Counted from the first letter of the stretch, positions 53,747 through 63,473 are shown. The stretch is 64,000 nucleotides of DNA from Fragilaria crotonensis (GCA_022925895.1 JAKSYS010000019.1:1-64000); one strand, 5' to 3'. Program-made: numbers and translations. Notes: a model not told the origin generated them from the sequence alone.

Positions 53747-54582
53747 ATCCAGAGACAGGGTACATCACTCCCCAATATCACATTGTGTTTGACGATTGGT
53801 TTGCAACGGTGGCTACTAATGTGGATGCCCTCCCGGATTTTAATACAACGCGTTGGGCCCGTTTGTTTGGCGACTCAAGATATCAGTTCCCATTCGATGA
53901 CGACGACGACAATGATGCTACAGAGGAAGCGCGAATGGACTCCCAAGCTACAGAAGCCATCAATGAGAACCAAACAAGAGTTGCTGCCTCCATGGATGAA
54001 GCTGTTGCAATTGAACAACTCCCAGTTCCTCCCTTGGCTGAGGCTCCACCCAGGACACCAACTGTTCCACAGCCATTGCCAAGCTCTCCATTGCTCACTC
54101 CAAGGCCTCCAACTCCCATGATGTCTCAAACGAGGGAGCAGTCTATCGATCCTCGGTCTCTCCAGTCTCCTCCAACGCCAGACATCAGAACTTCACCTCT
54201 GCAACGCCGTCCACACTCCAGCTCACAAGCCAAGGAAGAGACGCCACGCAAGGTCCCAGCTACCCCGATCTCCCCAGTTCATCAGCCAATCTTCTCCCCA
54301 GTTCGGGAGCAGACCCCAATGTCTGAAACGAGGAGAGTTCTGTTCCAGACAATGCATTCGCCCTTGACTCACCACGTGACGAGCAACCAGTCAAGTCGCC
54401 TCCGCCACCAACGTCTCCGCGCCGGTCCAACCGCATTCGCGCAGCACCACAACGCCTTGGATACGATAACACTCAAGGCCATGGATACTTTGCTTCTCCA
54501 AGTGCTTGGATCTTTGAGGAAAATGGAATCATCCTTTCCCCAACTGCCTTCAAGGCAGCTGCATCTGATCCTGACACTCTGA
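53737..54582 (+). CDS. Nested copia element: integrase-RT linker
   Basis: 281 codons starting TGYITPQYHIVFDDWF, the conserved sequence following copia integrase, then a long Pro/Ser/Thr-rich, low-complexity linker up to the RT. No enzymatic domain. Confidence 0.7.
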   Translation: MVLNPETGYITPQYHIVFDDWFATVATNVDALPDFNTTRWARLFGDSRYQFPFDDDDDNDATEEARMDSQATEAINENQTRVAASMDEAVAIEQLPVPPLAEAPPRTPTVPQPLPSSPLLTPRPPTPMMSQTREQSIDPRSLQSPPTPDIRTSPLQRRPHSSSQAKEETPRKVPATPISPVHQPIFSPVREQTPMSETRRVLFQTMHSPLTHHVTSNQSSRLRHQRLRAGPTAFAQHHNALDTITLKAMDTLLLQVLGSLRKMESSFPQLPSRQLHLILTL

Positions 54583-54596
54583 GCTTTGACCAAGCT

Positions 54597-55097
54597 ATGG
54601 CTGACATTGAGCATGTGACCAAGTGGATGGAGGCAGCTGCTAAGGAAGTGGCAAGCCTTGAGAAGAATGGGACTTGGAAGGAAGTCAGTATCCTTGAAGC
54701 CAAGACCAAGATTCTCCCAGGGACTTGGGTATTTCGGCGCAAGCGATCCCCAGATGGAGAAGTCACCAAGTACAAAGCGCGCTACTGTGTTCGAGGCGAC
54801 CTTGAAGAAGGAGAACCTGAAACCTATGCCCCAGTTGTTGCTTGGAGTTCAGTTCGATTGTTCCTTGTCTTGTCCCTAACATTGGGATGGCAAACTTGCT
54901 CCATTGACTTCAGCAGTGCCTTTGTTCAAGCCAACCTAACTGACCCAGTCTGGATCCACATGCCAAGGGGCTTCAAGTCTGATCAGCCAAGTGACCAAAG
55001 GAACTGCCTACGACTTGTTAAGAGCCTCTACGGCCTCTCGGTTGCTCCCGCCTTTGGTATCAACACATTCGTGAAGCACTCCTCCTCCAAGGATTGA
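54597..55097 (+). CDS. Nested copia element: reverse transcriptase, N-terminal part
   Basis: 166 codons: VTKWMEAAAKEVASLEKNGTW, VFRRKRSPDGEVTKYKARYCVRGD, CSIDFSSAFVQANL (first RT Asp) and LVKSLYGLSVAP. The frame breaks just after, near 55050-55094. Confidence 0.88.
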   Translation: MADIEHVTKWMEAAAKEVASLEKNGTWKEVSILEAKTKILPGTWVFRRKRSPDGEVTKYKARYCVRGDLEEGEPETYAPVVAWSSVRLFLVLSLTLGWQTCSIDFSSAFVQANLTDPVWIHMPRGFKSDQPSDQRNCLRLVKSLYGLSVAPAFGINTFVKHSSSKD

Positions 55098-56152
55098 AGC
55101 AGAGTGCCACAGACTCATGCCTTTTGTACAACAAGACCATCATGATTGTTCTCTATGTTGATGATCTTGGTATTGCCTACTCCAACAAGAAGGATCTTGA
55201 CAAACTGTTCCAGGATCTTACTGATTTGGGTTTGGAGTTCACTCGTGAAGGCACATTCACTGATTTTCTTGGAATCAAGTTTGTCAAGGATGAAGTTGCC
55301 AACACTGTCACCCTAACACAAAAGGGTTTGATCCAGAAGATCATCAAGGCAACAGGACTTCAAGACTGCAACCCCAACCACACTCCTGCTATGCAAGCAT
55401 GCCTTGGGATTGACCCTGATGGAGAACCCATGGATGAGTTCTGGAACTACCGCTCTATTGTGGGAATGCTCTTATACTTGTCAACAAACACAAGGCCAGA
55501 CATCACCTTTGCAGTAAGTCAAGTTGCAAGGTTCAACCATTCTCCCAAGAAAAGCCATGCCATGGCAATCAAAACAATTGTCCGCTACCTGCACCGCACT
55601 GCTGACAAAGGAACTATTGTGACTCCCACTGGAGACCTCTCTCTTGATTGTTATGTTGATGCTGACTTTGCTGGCCTCCATGGTCGTGACCCTGATCATT
55701 CTGACACCAGCGCCAAGTCCCGCACCGGCTACATCATCACTCTTGGAGGTTGTCCAATTCTCTGGAAGTCTCAGCTACAAACAGAGATCTCCCTGTCCAC
55801 ATTGGAATCTGAGTACTCTGCTCTCAGTGCAAGCATGAGGACTCTGTTGCCACTTCGTGATCTTCTTGGAGAAATCTGCAAGGAATTGACTCTGCCACCT
55901 GACTTCAAGTCTACCATTCGCTGCCGAGTCTTTGAAGACAACAATGGTGCTCTGCTGCTCGCTACCAAGCAACGCATTACTAATCGCACCAAGTACTTCC
56001 TGGTTAAGTGGCACTTCTTTTGGCACCACGTCCGCAACGGAGATGTTGAAGTGCTCAAGATTGCAACCACTGACCAGTTGGCTGACTACCTTACAAAGGG
56101 CCTCAATCGAGAAGTTTTCGAACGCATTCGAAAGCTTGCTCAAGGTTGGTGA
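55094..56152 (+). CDS. Nested copia element: reverse transcriptase C-terminal part and RNase H
   Basis: 352 codons. The RT active site is IVLYVDDLGIAYSN. RNase H shows CYVDADFAGLHG, TLESEYSALSASM, FEDNNGALLLA and TDQLADYLTKGLNREVFE. It ends at the TGA just ahead of the 3' untranslated spacer and polypurine tract. Confidence 0.92.
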   Translation: MKQSATDSCLLYNKTIMIVLYVDDLGIAYSNKKDLDKLFQDLTDLGLEFTREGTFTDFLGIKFVKDEVANTVTLTQKGLIQKIIKATGLQDCNPNHTPAMQACLGIDPDGEPMDEFWNYRSIVGMLLYLSTNTRPDITFAVSQVARFNHSPKKSHAMAIKTIVRYLHRTADKGTIVTPTGDLSLDCYVDADFAGLHGRDPDHSDTSAKSRTGYIITLGGCPILWKSQLQTEISLSTLESEYSALSASMRTLLPLRDLLGEICKELTLPPDFKSTIRCRVFEDNNGALLLATKQRITNRTKYFLVKWHFFWHHVRNGDVEVLKIATTDQLADYLTKGLNREVFERIRKLAQGW

Positions 56153-56285
56153 CACGCGGCACCGCCGCACTTGTGTTGGGTGGATTTAAGAGTGTTCCCC
56201 TCTTATCCTGCAAGCCCATATGTTTATTGTTCATGTCCTACATTTTCACCACACCATCACTAATCTATTTCTTGTTTCATTGAAT

Positions 56286-56294
56286 GAGAGGGAG
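56286..56294 (+). other. Polypurine tract of the nested copia element
   Basis: GAGAGGGAG immediately precedes the 3' LTR. Confidence 0.75.
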
Positions 56295-56890
56295 AGTCAA
56301 GGTACAGCAGCTGACAGCTGTTATTGTGCCGTTATTGACGTTGAAATTTCGTCCCCGCCAGCTGAGTCCCATCCGGCTTTGGATACGAAGATTCTCACGC
56401 CAACTGTATACGGCAAAATGCCAGTACGAAAACTACAGTTGTCCCGGACTGCTTTCCGCCCTCATAACCTCCTTTCCTACAACAACAATTTGTCCATCTT
56501 TACCCTGGGCAATTCAACTGCAAATTCACTCCATGTGCTATCTAATTTCCAACATGTGTCCTTCATGATGTTGGCTAAGTCTGGCCATGTTGCAACAGTT
56601 GTTGCGATCGTCACTTTCGTCAATTCGCTCGTGAAGGCGGAGTTGGTGCTGACATGTCAATGCCTTTATCAGTGGGATGAAGGCTTTGAATGCTCACTCC
56701 CACAACCCTCTAACTTCGCGAAAGTAGATCGGCAAGATTCAATCGGTCCTGGATTGAATTGGTTCCTTCAAAGTGAAACCTAGAAATAAGCTTATAAGTT
56801 AAACAACTCTAGAATTAAAACTCTACGTTTGACCGAACCCGGATTTCTACGAACTAGTACGCAGCCTTGATCACGCTGTGTACTTCGACT
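56295..56890 (+). repeat. 3' LTR of the nested copia element
   Basis: 596 bp; differs from the 5' LTR by a single-T length change near 49107/56617 as far as compared. Followed by the GTTAC duplication. Confidence 0.93.
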
Positions 56891-56895
56891 GTTAC

Positions 56896-56991
56896 TGGAG
56901 CACGGATGTAATGTTTTACTGTGCATGCGAGCGACAGTTTAGGGATAGGGATAATAGAAAAAATATGTAGGGCGATACTGGATGTTTAACA
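56896..56991 (-). repeat. 5' LTR of the large copia element, part 2
   Basis: Continuation of the LTR after the nested insertion; matches 37684-37778 with one extra A. Followed by the GGTAG target duplication at 56992-56996. Confidence 0.9.
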
Positions 56992-57232
56992 GGTAGACTA
57001 CAAGTACCAGTACTACTATGCATAAATAGATTCTCCTACAACTGCAACCGGTACGAATGAGAGTTCAAAGTTCACGGACTCGCCTAAAAACAGCAACAGC
57101 GGAGCTGCCCAGACGACGTGAAAGTATGCGTGCACCCCTTCACCGGAGAAGAGAACGCAATAGAGCGCCAATATTCTTGGTTTTTGGTGGAAGTCTGTCT
57201 TCTCTGTTTTGCTCATCACGAAGTCATCGAGC

Positions 57233-58231
57233 ATGACGCAACACAACCGTCAAAGATGTACATGCATAGTCCTGGGTGCGGCGGGCGCTGGCAAAACATC
57301 TCTCGTCCGGCGATACTTTCGCGGGACCTTCGAACAAGGACATCGAGTTCCCACCCTAGGGTCCGACTTTTACACAGGTCGCGTTCGCTTTTCTCCTTCA
57401 GAAGATGAGAAGAAGGATGACTCTGCGAATATGAAAGACGAGGAGACCTTAGTTAGTCTGCAGGTTTGGGATACTGCGGGACGAGAGCGGAAGGCCAAAT
57501 ACACCGCTGCGTTGAGTGACGATTTTTTTCGTCACGCAGATGCAGCAATGTTGGTATACGACGCCACTTCAAGTACCTCCTTTTCAACTCTCTTAGGTTG
57601 GTACTCGGATTTGGTCCAGCGCATGAAAGTTCTGAACGAGGAGCTGCATCGGAAACGACCATTTCCTGTCTTGATTGTGGCAAACAAGATGGATATCATT
57701 TCTGAGCGACAAAGGAAGAATCAACCCGAACGACAGAAGTTGTTAGTGCCGCAGAGGTCTGTCATGGGCCTGAAGCGAGATTTTAAAGGCAAGGACAATC
57801 CCTACGAATATCGTGTCGGCCCATCGCAAGATGTGAGTAATGCCAGTCCGCGGCGCGTGAAGGAGATCAGCAGCACCTACATGGCGACTCACGGTGAATG
57901 GACCACGGATGGGTGCTACCTCGATTCTGTCCTAAATAGTGAAGATCGCTCTCATCCAGATCGTGATATGGTCCTCTTGTGGTGTATGAAAAACGGGTTG
58001 ATGCATATCGAAGCGAGTGCCCTTGATGGCACTGGCGTTGCGAAGGCAATGGAGTCGTTGGTTGCGATTGCTCTGGAATATAAAGCCGAGGCAGAACTAT
58101 TGAAGGAAGAAAAATTCAAGCTAGAAGCGGAGGAAATGTTTCGATCTAACAAGGCCCTAGATCTGCAACGAAGATATTCACCTAAGGAGAGAGGGTGTTG
58201 TGGATGCATTCGTTTCCCGTGGTTCAAATAG
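57233..58231 (+). CDS. Ras/Rab-like small GTPase with a large insertion
   Basis: 332 residues from ATG 57233. P-loop GAAGAGKTS (15-23), switch II WDTAGRE (79-85), NKMD base-recognition motif (151-154) and the SALD motif (about 262-265). The stretch between NKMD and SALD is about 110 residues instead of the usual 30 or so, and holds charged low-complexity sequence. The C-terminus has a Lys/Glu-rich helix and ends KERGCCGCIRFPWFK, a cysteine cluster that could be palmitoylated but is not a CAAX or CC prenylation end. It would cycle between GTP and GDP forms in membrane traffic or signalling; the partner is unknown. It is convergent with petC. Confidence 0.85.
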   Translation: MTQHNRQRCTCIVLGAAGAGKTSLVRRYFRGTFEQGHRVPTLGSDFYTGRVRFSPSEDEKKDDSANMKDEETLVSLQVWDTAGRERKAKYTAALSDDFFRHADAAMLVYDATSSTSFSTLLGWYSDLVQRMKVLNEELHRKRPFPVLIVANKMDIISERQRKNQPERQKLLVPQRSVMGLKRDFKGKDNPYEYRVGPSQDVSNASPRRVKEISSTYMATHGEWTTDGCYLDSVLNSEDRSHPDRDMVLLWCMKNGLMHIEASALDGTGVAKAMESLVAIALEYKAEAELLKEEKFKLEAEEMFRSNKALDLQRRYSPKERGCCGCIRFPWFK

Positions 58232-58364
58232 CCACTGTGTCGATCTATATCTACGAAACGAGGACGAGTCTGAAAGTAACACTCAATATTTATTCGGGGT
58301 GCATCGATGCCGTCCTGATTGGGTCGCGATGCGTTGCACAGACTCTTGAATCTCCGTATTTACT

Positions 58365-59176
58365 TCAATTCCACCATGCCTTGCCACCAGTACGAAAGTC
58401 CTCCTCAGTCCACGGCATGAGCACAACCTTGCCTTCCGCCACGTCAACGTGGGCTAGTTCAAGTGGCAATGGAGCAGGTCCGCGGACCACAGCTCCGGAA
58501 GGATCATACTGGGAACCATGACATGGGCACATGTACTTGTTGTTGGCCGCCGACCACGGGACGACGCATCCCAGGTGTGTACAAACTGTTCGTGGGCGAT
58601 GCGATGCCAGGTGAGATCTCGCTTACAATTTTTGCGGAACGTACATCACACAAGGAACTTACTGGCGTTGAGGGCGATTGGATCGAGTGACTTCTTTTCG
58701 TCATTGACAATTAGGTAGCTGATCAGAATTGAGAAAGAGCAAATTCGAGTTGGTTGATTGAAAACGTCATGCTGCAGCAGACTTGTATTATTCTTTTGAC
58801 TTACGTGGCATCCCCTCTCAAGCCCTGCACTAAGGATCGATCACCAAGCTGTTTATCTTGAAGGTACTCGGACAGTAAAATATCTTTTCCAATCTTGTCT
58901 TTGGCAATGGTGAGGCCGGTTCCTCCTGCAGCGATTGGTGGCATGAAAAACGCAAAATATGGAATCGCCATTCCACCGATGGTGACGGCGACGGAAGATA
59001 CCAAGATGAGATTCATCAAGCCTCGGCGCTCTTCGTTGATGTAATAGATGTTATCATCAGTCGCCGTTCTAATTGCTGTTATGGTTTTGGGATTGTGGGT
59101 ATTAGCTGTTTTCGTGTTTGCAGGGGGAGAAGGCTGAGGTGCACATCCAGGCTACAGAAAGGACGATGAGCTTCAT
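58365..59176 (-). CDS. petC: Cytochrome b6f complex Rieske iron-sulfur protein, nuclear-encoded (one-base frame break in leader)
   Basis: Three exons, 59176-58805, 58718-58663 and 58585-58365. The Rieske motifs CTHLGC and CPCHGSQY bind the 2Fe-2S cluster that accepts electrons from plastoquinol. [15 protein letters not shown] and the [10 protein letters not shown] tail are specific for PetC. A membrane anchor ([21 protein letters not shown]) precedes the domain. The leader [17 protein letters not shown] is a diatom plastid signal. As written, a C-run (CTCCCCCTG, about 59129-59137) puts the leader one base out of frame with the [11 protein letters not shown] part; four Cs would make it continuous. 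A sequence error or polymorphism is most likely, since the gene is essential. Confidence 0.9.
58586..58662 (-). other. Intron 2 of petC
   Basis: 77 nt, GTAAGT...GAACAG; joins ALNA to the first Rieske box CTHLGC. Confidence 0.88.
58719..58804 (-). other. Intron 1 of petC
   Basis: 86 nt, GTAAGT...TGATCAG; joins GDA-T to [10 protein letters not shown] in frame (phase 2). Confidence 0.88.
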
Positions 59177-60109
59177 TTTCTTGTTTGTGGCGGCTGTGGC
59201 GCACTTAATGTAACGCAAATTCGGTTTCGACACGAGTTGTGAAATTATGTGACAAATGCACGAAAAGGAACGTTGACATCAACCTCGTGTTTGAGTTGGC
59301 CACGTCTTCATCCGATGGTTCGCATTGAGTAGTCTTGCTGGCGTTTCCGGTCGTGTTCGGGAGCTGGTGTTACCAATAGATTTGACACCATCAGGCGCAC
59401 TTTGCAAGTTTAAATGGGTTTCGGAATAAAGATACTCAATTTATAGTGTTTCCTGGACCCAATGGCATTACCTTGTTCGCTATGACATAATATGTAGCCT
59501 TCGATCAGATTTCAGAATTTGTAGCTCGTCAAGCTCGTCCCATTTGGAGCGTCGAAATTAGAGGGCCTAAAATCGTATTGGCCTCCTGTCCGAAAAAGCC
59601 TCCTCGGAGGTCGGGATTCGGGAGTCCCGTCGGGAGTCGGGAAACGAGAAGAAATGTACTCGAGTACTACCGGTACCGGTAGTACAAAGTACTACTATGC
59701 CACAAGTACCGGGTACAATGACATTGCACCGGGACCCGGGACCAGGTACTCCCGAACCGGTACTGGTATGTTCGCTCCAGCTGAAATGAAATGATCCAGA
59801 TGCCAGGGTAGAATCTACTGCAACCTGGTGAGTTAACATTCCGGAACCGCCAGCTTCCAGACTTCCAGCGAGTAAATGTACTGTAGTATGTATGCATACG
59901 AGTACTTGTAGGGCAAGTACGAGTACAAGCGAAGTACTGTAGTACGACGTAGTACATATGTCCTGCGTGTGGGAAAGGTACAGCATGTACAGTAGATTGT
60001 AGATGTCCCGACTCCCGACTCCCGACTCCCGACTTCCCTAAAAACCAATGAACCTTTTCGACATCCGTCGAGACAACTCGTCAGAATTACTCGTGCCGAT
60101 CACAACAAA
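59177..60109. promoter_or_regulatory. Divergent promoter region with inverted GGGAGTC arrays
   Basis: A 933-bp spacer between petC and the sulfotransferase. TCGGGATTCGGGAGTCCC... at 59611-59641 is mirrored by CCCGACTCCCGACTCCCGAC at about 60007-60036 on the other side of a GTAC-rich block (59655-59990). No gene is supported. Confidence 0.5.
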
Positions 60110-61153
60110 ATGAGCGACTTTGCAAGCCTTCTGAAGGACTTCCAAGCGGCAACTCGATCGTCTGTGTCTCCTGCGGCCGTTAAAGCCACGAAACGGCCTC
60201 GCTCTGCGTCGAACGATGTCAGCTGTCCTCCCCGTCGAGATTTTCAAAAGCCTACGGTGACCATAGACTTTCTGTGCGTTGGCGCCCAGAAAGCAGGAAC
60301 CACGTGGTTGTATGAAATGTTGCGCAGAATTCCTCAAGTGGGACTTCCTGAATCCAAAGAGGTACATTTTTGGGATTGGAATAGGCGTAAGGGATTGGGT
60401 TGGTATGGCAAGCAATTTCCTCGAGGAAATGACCTCGTTTTGGGTGAGATAACTCCGTGCTACATGGCCCTTAAGAAACACCATGTCCAGGAAATCCATG
60501 ACCTGTTTCCTAAGGCTCGCATTATTTTCCTAGCCCGCGACTTGGTCGATCGAGCTTGGTCTGCACTTACCATGGACCTTCGGAATCAGGCACGGGGTCT
60601 TCGACCGGGTGAGTTTGATGAAGATTACCGTCAAATGGATGCAACAAAACGGAACAAACTCATACGCGATTCGAACCCCGATAACTACAACGATGAGTAC
60701 TTCATGTCCCAGCTGACGAGCCGAACCTACACTGATCGGTCGGATTATGCTGCAGGGCTTTCGAGGTTTCTGGAGCACTTCCCTAAGGACCAAATACTTG
60801 TTTTGAACTATCAAGACATTTCCGAACATCCCAAGGAATTACTCATACGAGTATTGCAACACATTGGAGTGGTGGATGTTTCAACGACGATCGAGAGCCT
60901 TACCACTTGTGACTTGGAACGACGAGTCAATACGAATATTGTTCAGAATCAGTTGATTCGCCCATCGTTACGTCGTAAGATGGAAAACTACCTGAGACCA
61001 ATGGCGATCGAGTTCAACCAACTGCTACAGACGCATTGGCCGGAATTCACTTGGCGCTTAGACGAGTACGCTCCCCTAGTCTGTCGGGAAGGCAGCTCTG
61101 AGGAGGCGATGACAAAAAAATCTGCCGTGATTGCTGGCCATCCCATTGACTGA
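60110..61153 (+). CDS. Sulfotransferase (PAPS-dependent)
   Basis: 347 residues, intronless. The 5'-phosphosulfate-binding loop is FLCVGAQKAGTTWLYEML (about 54-71), and the 3'-phosphate-binding region is ARIIFLARDLVDRAWSALTMDLR with Arg and Ser in the expected places. A KEVHFWD segment after the P-loop is characteristic of heparan-sulfate/bacterial-type Sulfotransfer_1 enzymes. It transfers sulfate from PAPS to a carbohydrate or small acceptor. The N-terminal 45 residues are basic and Ser-rich without a transmembrane anchor, so a Golgi location is not evident. The acceptor is unknown. Confidence 0.88.
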   Translation: MSDFASLLKDFQAATRSSVSPAAVKATKRPRSASNDVSCPPRRDFQKPTVTIDFLCVGAQKAGTTWLYEMLRRIPQVGLPESKEVHFWDWNRRKGLGWYGKQFPRGNDLVLGEITPCYMALKKHHVQEIHDLFPKARIIFLARDLVDRAWSALTMDLRNQARGLRPGEFDEDYRQMDATKRNKLIRDSNPDNYNDEYFMSQLTSRTYTDRSDYAAGLSRFLEHFPKDQILVLNYQDISEHPKELLIRVLQHIGVVDVSTTIESLTTCDLERRVNTNIVQNQLIRPSLRRKMENYLRPMAIEFNQLLQTHWPEFTWRLDEYAPLVCREGSSEEAMTKKSAVIAGHPID

Positions 61154-62053
61154 TTAACATCGTTTTACCGCAACCTGCAACTGCTGCCTCTTTGCCATCA
61201 TTCTCCTTGTAATCGATTCCTGCGATCACTTCTCTCGATGCCATGGACTGGTCTGAAGGCAACTAGTGCCAAGTGCCAACTGTCATTCCAACAAAACATC
61301 AACATTGTGCCATTTTCAACAAAAGTATTGCCATTACAAGAAACCAGCAGATGTGACAAGTTGAAAATTCTGATGATTGAAACAAATGAGCAGCTTGAAT
61401 ACTTTCTAATTTGCATGCGCACGACGCTTGATGACCGAGCATGAAGAACCAAAACCTTGGCGCTGAGTGAAATCGTTTAGCCAACTAGCAGGACCAAAGA
61501 TAATCTAGCGCCCTCCCTTGCATGATTCCAAACAATACAGTTCGAGTTGTATCTTGAATCGTCTGTCTAACTTGGCATTCCTGGAGTGCGAGAAAAGAGG
61601 GACTTACTGTCGTACTCGGTACTCGGTACTAGTACTCGGAGTACTCCACAGAAGAGAATGGGAGGTGGTGGGAGATCCGGCAAAATGCAAACTGCTACTG
61701 TACTGTTTGTCTTCGCGTAGCATTGAACACGTTCTTGTATCACTCTATGCATATTCTGTATTCTGTGCACCCAGTGCACACGTACTACGGACTGTGTACA
61801 CGTTCTACGGTATGAGATCAAAGGTAGATCCCAAAAAAGCTTTCAAAGTTCCCAAGAATGCAGCTTTTTCCGTGAAAACGTCGTATTTCCCGGAAATTTG
61901 TGTTTGGTCTGCTCTGTTAGAGGGGTTAGGGGTTTGCATGGAGAGATGGAGAGGGTGGGATTGCAACGAACACATGGCAGATCAAGTTGACCGCGTAGCT
62001 AACAAATCCGCCGAACAACCACACCACTCTACAGCGGGGTACCCAACATCACC
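61154..62053. other. Intergenic, no gene recognised
   Basis: 900 bp. An AGTACTCGGTACTAGTACTCGGAGTACTCC-type GTAC block at about 61613-61646 and further GTAC-type sequence to 61830. Short frames are not supported. Contains the MED6 promoter. Confidence 0.4.
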
Positions 62054-62854
62054 ATGTCAGAGACTGCGTCGTTCGTCGACCCTGTCTTCCTTGCAAGATT
62101 CGGCCTTTCTCGAATGAATGTGTTCGATTACTTCCTTCATCCTCTGAATCCCTTTCGATCAAACGTGAACACATCGAATGAAGTTCTCGCCATGCAAGGA
62201 ACGTCAATCGGCACATTGATGCAGTTTGGTATAAATGGCAGCATGCCTTTGTCACCTCAGGCTGCGGAAGAAGAATATTCCATGGCTCTCACTCGATTGA
62301 CTGGTGAGCAATACGAGCTACTACCGCCTGCCTCTCCCGAAGGGTACGCAGTTCCTTCACCCCTCTACACACTTCGTCATGTGCTCCGAGCGAACCCCAC
62401 CACCACTAAAATCTTGGGTATTTACTACATTCTGGAAGGCGTAATTTACAAGTCTCCAACTGTGAGAGGATTAATGAAGGCTAATGTTGCGAGGACGTTA
62501 CATGGACTCTCGGATGCGTGCATGGCGCTCAGTCAGTGCGCTCGGTATTTGCCGTCGACTGGGTACATTTGGGTGTTCGAAGAAGGAGAAAATTCTGAAG
62601 ATCCAGGGGCATTACTCCAGTTAGCAAAGCGACGGAAACGCCGTAAGATTCTTGATAATAGACGACCCGGAGAAAGAACAGATGCGGAGGAGGAAGGCAT
62701 TCGAGCATCCGAAGCTATTGATCGAATCCTAGTTCGACTTGCCAAGAGCCCTCTTATTGTTAATACCAAGTCCAAGTCGTCACGGAATGTAGATGAGTTG
62801 GCAGCAGACAAGAAGGTTCCGAAGTCTGCAAAGAAACAAGGTTCAGACGAATAA
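62054..62854 (+). CDS. MED6: Mediator complex subunit 6
   Basis: 266 residues. Signature MED6 sequence: NVFDYFLHPLNPF, then a NEVLAMQG block, YTLRHVLRANPTTTKILGIYYILEGVIYKSPTVRGLM and the TGYIWVFEEG end of the conserved domain (about residues 15-180). MED6 sits in the Mediator head and links it to RNA polymerase II. The C-terminal 80 residues are charged and basic, as in other MED6 proteins. No intron is needed. Confidence 0.88.
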   Translation: MSETASFVDPVFLARFGLSRMNVFDYFLHPLNPFRSNVNTSNEVLAMQGTSIGTLMQFGINGSMPLSPQAAEEEYSMALTRLTGEQYELLPPASPEGYAVPSPLYTLRHVLRANPTTTKILGIYYILEGVIYKSPTVRGLMKANVARTLHGLSDACMALSQCARYLPSTGYIWVFEEGENSEDPGALLQLAKRRKRRKILDNRRPGERTDAEEEGIRASEAIDRILVRLAKSPLIVNTKSKSSRNVDELAADKKVPKSAKKQGSDE

Positions 62855-63473
62855 GGGCGAACAACTCGGAAATCACGTATCCTTTATCGCTGCGACCTCC
62901 AAACAATGCTGCAACCATCGGCCGTTGGATCAACGGTAGTTTAGCCTCATCAATGTTCGGAGTCGAAGACTGGGTGGATGGACCTGCTGGGGGGAGACGG
63001 GCCTGCCTCCATGGAGCTGTACTCCCCAGGACAAGTAAATTCATACCTAAGATTCCGACACAACCGCAGCGGTACAAGGACGCTTTTTTCTACTGTACCT
63101 ACTACGGCCCTTACTGTAAGTCCTGTACTGTATGACATGCCAGTATTAGTGGCGCTGCGCGCGAGTTCTGCGCGTTATTCCCAACAGGACAGGTTCGGTG
63201 CGTTGGCGTGTACTGGTACATAGCACGACCCAGTGGTCGACTGTGGGGCCGCATCCGGGGCATCGGCCTCCACAAAAAATTGACGATGGACACTTGCTTC
63301 TCAGCACATCGAAGTCACAGCGACCGACAAACAAAACCGACGAATAATTGAAGGCAAGAGGCTGATCTAACCAGTTCATTCGATTAGCAATACCTTCATA
63401 GAAAGATCCGAGTCAATCCTCAAAGGAATCGCTGCACCCGTCATCGTTGTGGAACTTCCGTTGCTGACTCACC
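62855..63473. other. Intergenic, no gene recognised
   Basis: 619 bp between MED6 and the GFM2-like gene. Short overlapping frames on both strands have no motif. Confidence 0.4.

Larger units (their letters stand above)
48785..56890 (+). mobile_element. Young Ty1/copia (CoDi-like) element nested in the LTR of the large element
   Basis: LTRs 48785-49381 and 56295-56890 are near-identical; the only difference noticed is one T in a T-run (CACTTTTCG against CACTTTCG). Target duplication GTTAC is at 48780-48784 and 56891-56895. Domain order is gag, CCHC, hydrophobic segments, protease, integrase, RT, RNase H. The LTR ends are AGTC…GACT instead of TG…CA. The coding region is broken at several points although the LTRs indicate very recent insertion. 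Confidence 0.93.
36876..56991 (-). mobile_element. Large decayed Ty1/copia (CoDi-like) element, interrupted by a nested copia element
   Basis: LTRs (903 bp left; right copy split into 47982-48784 and 56896-56991) start TG and end CA on both strands. The 5-bp target duplication GGTAG is present at 36871-36875 and 56992-56996. The minus-strand internal region (37779-47981, 10.2 kb) has, in element order, a long pre-gag region, gag, CCHC knuckle, protease (DSGA), integrase, RT and RNase H, the copia order. Several frameshifts and stops break the frames, and the two LTRs differ by multiple substitutions and indels, so this is an older copy. The nested element (48785-56890) lies within its 5' LTR. 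Confidence 0.92.
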
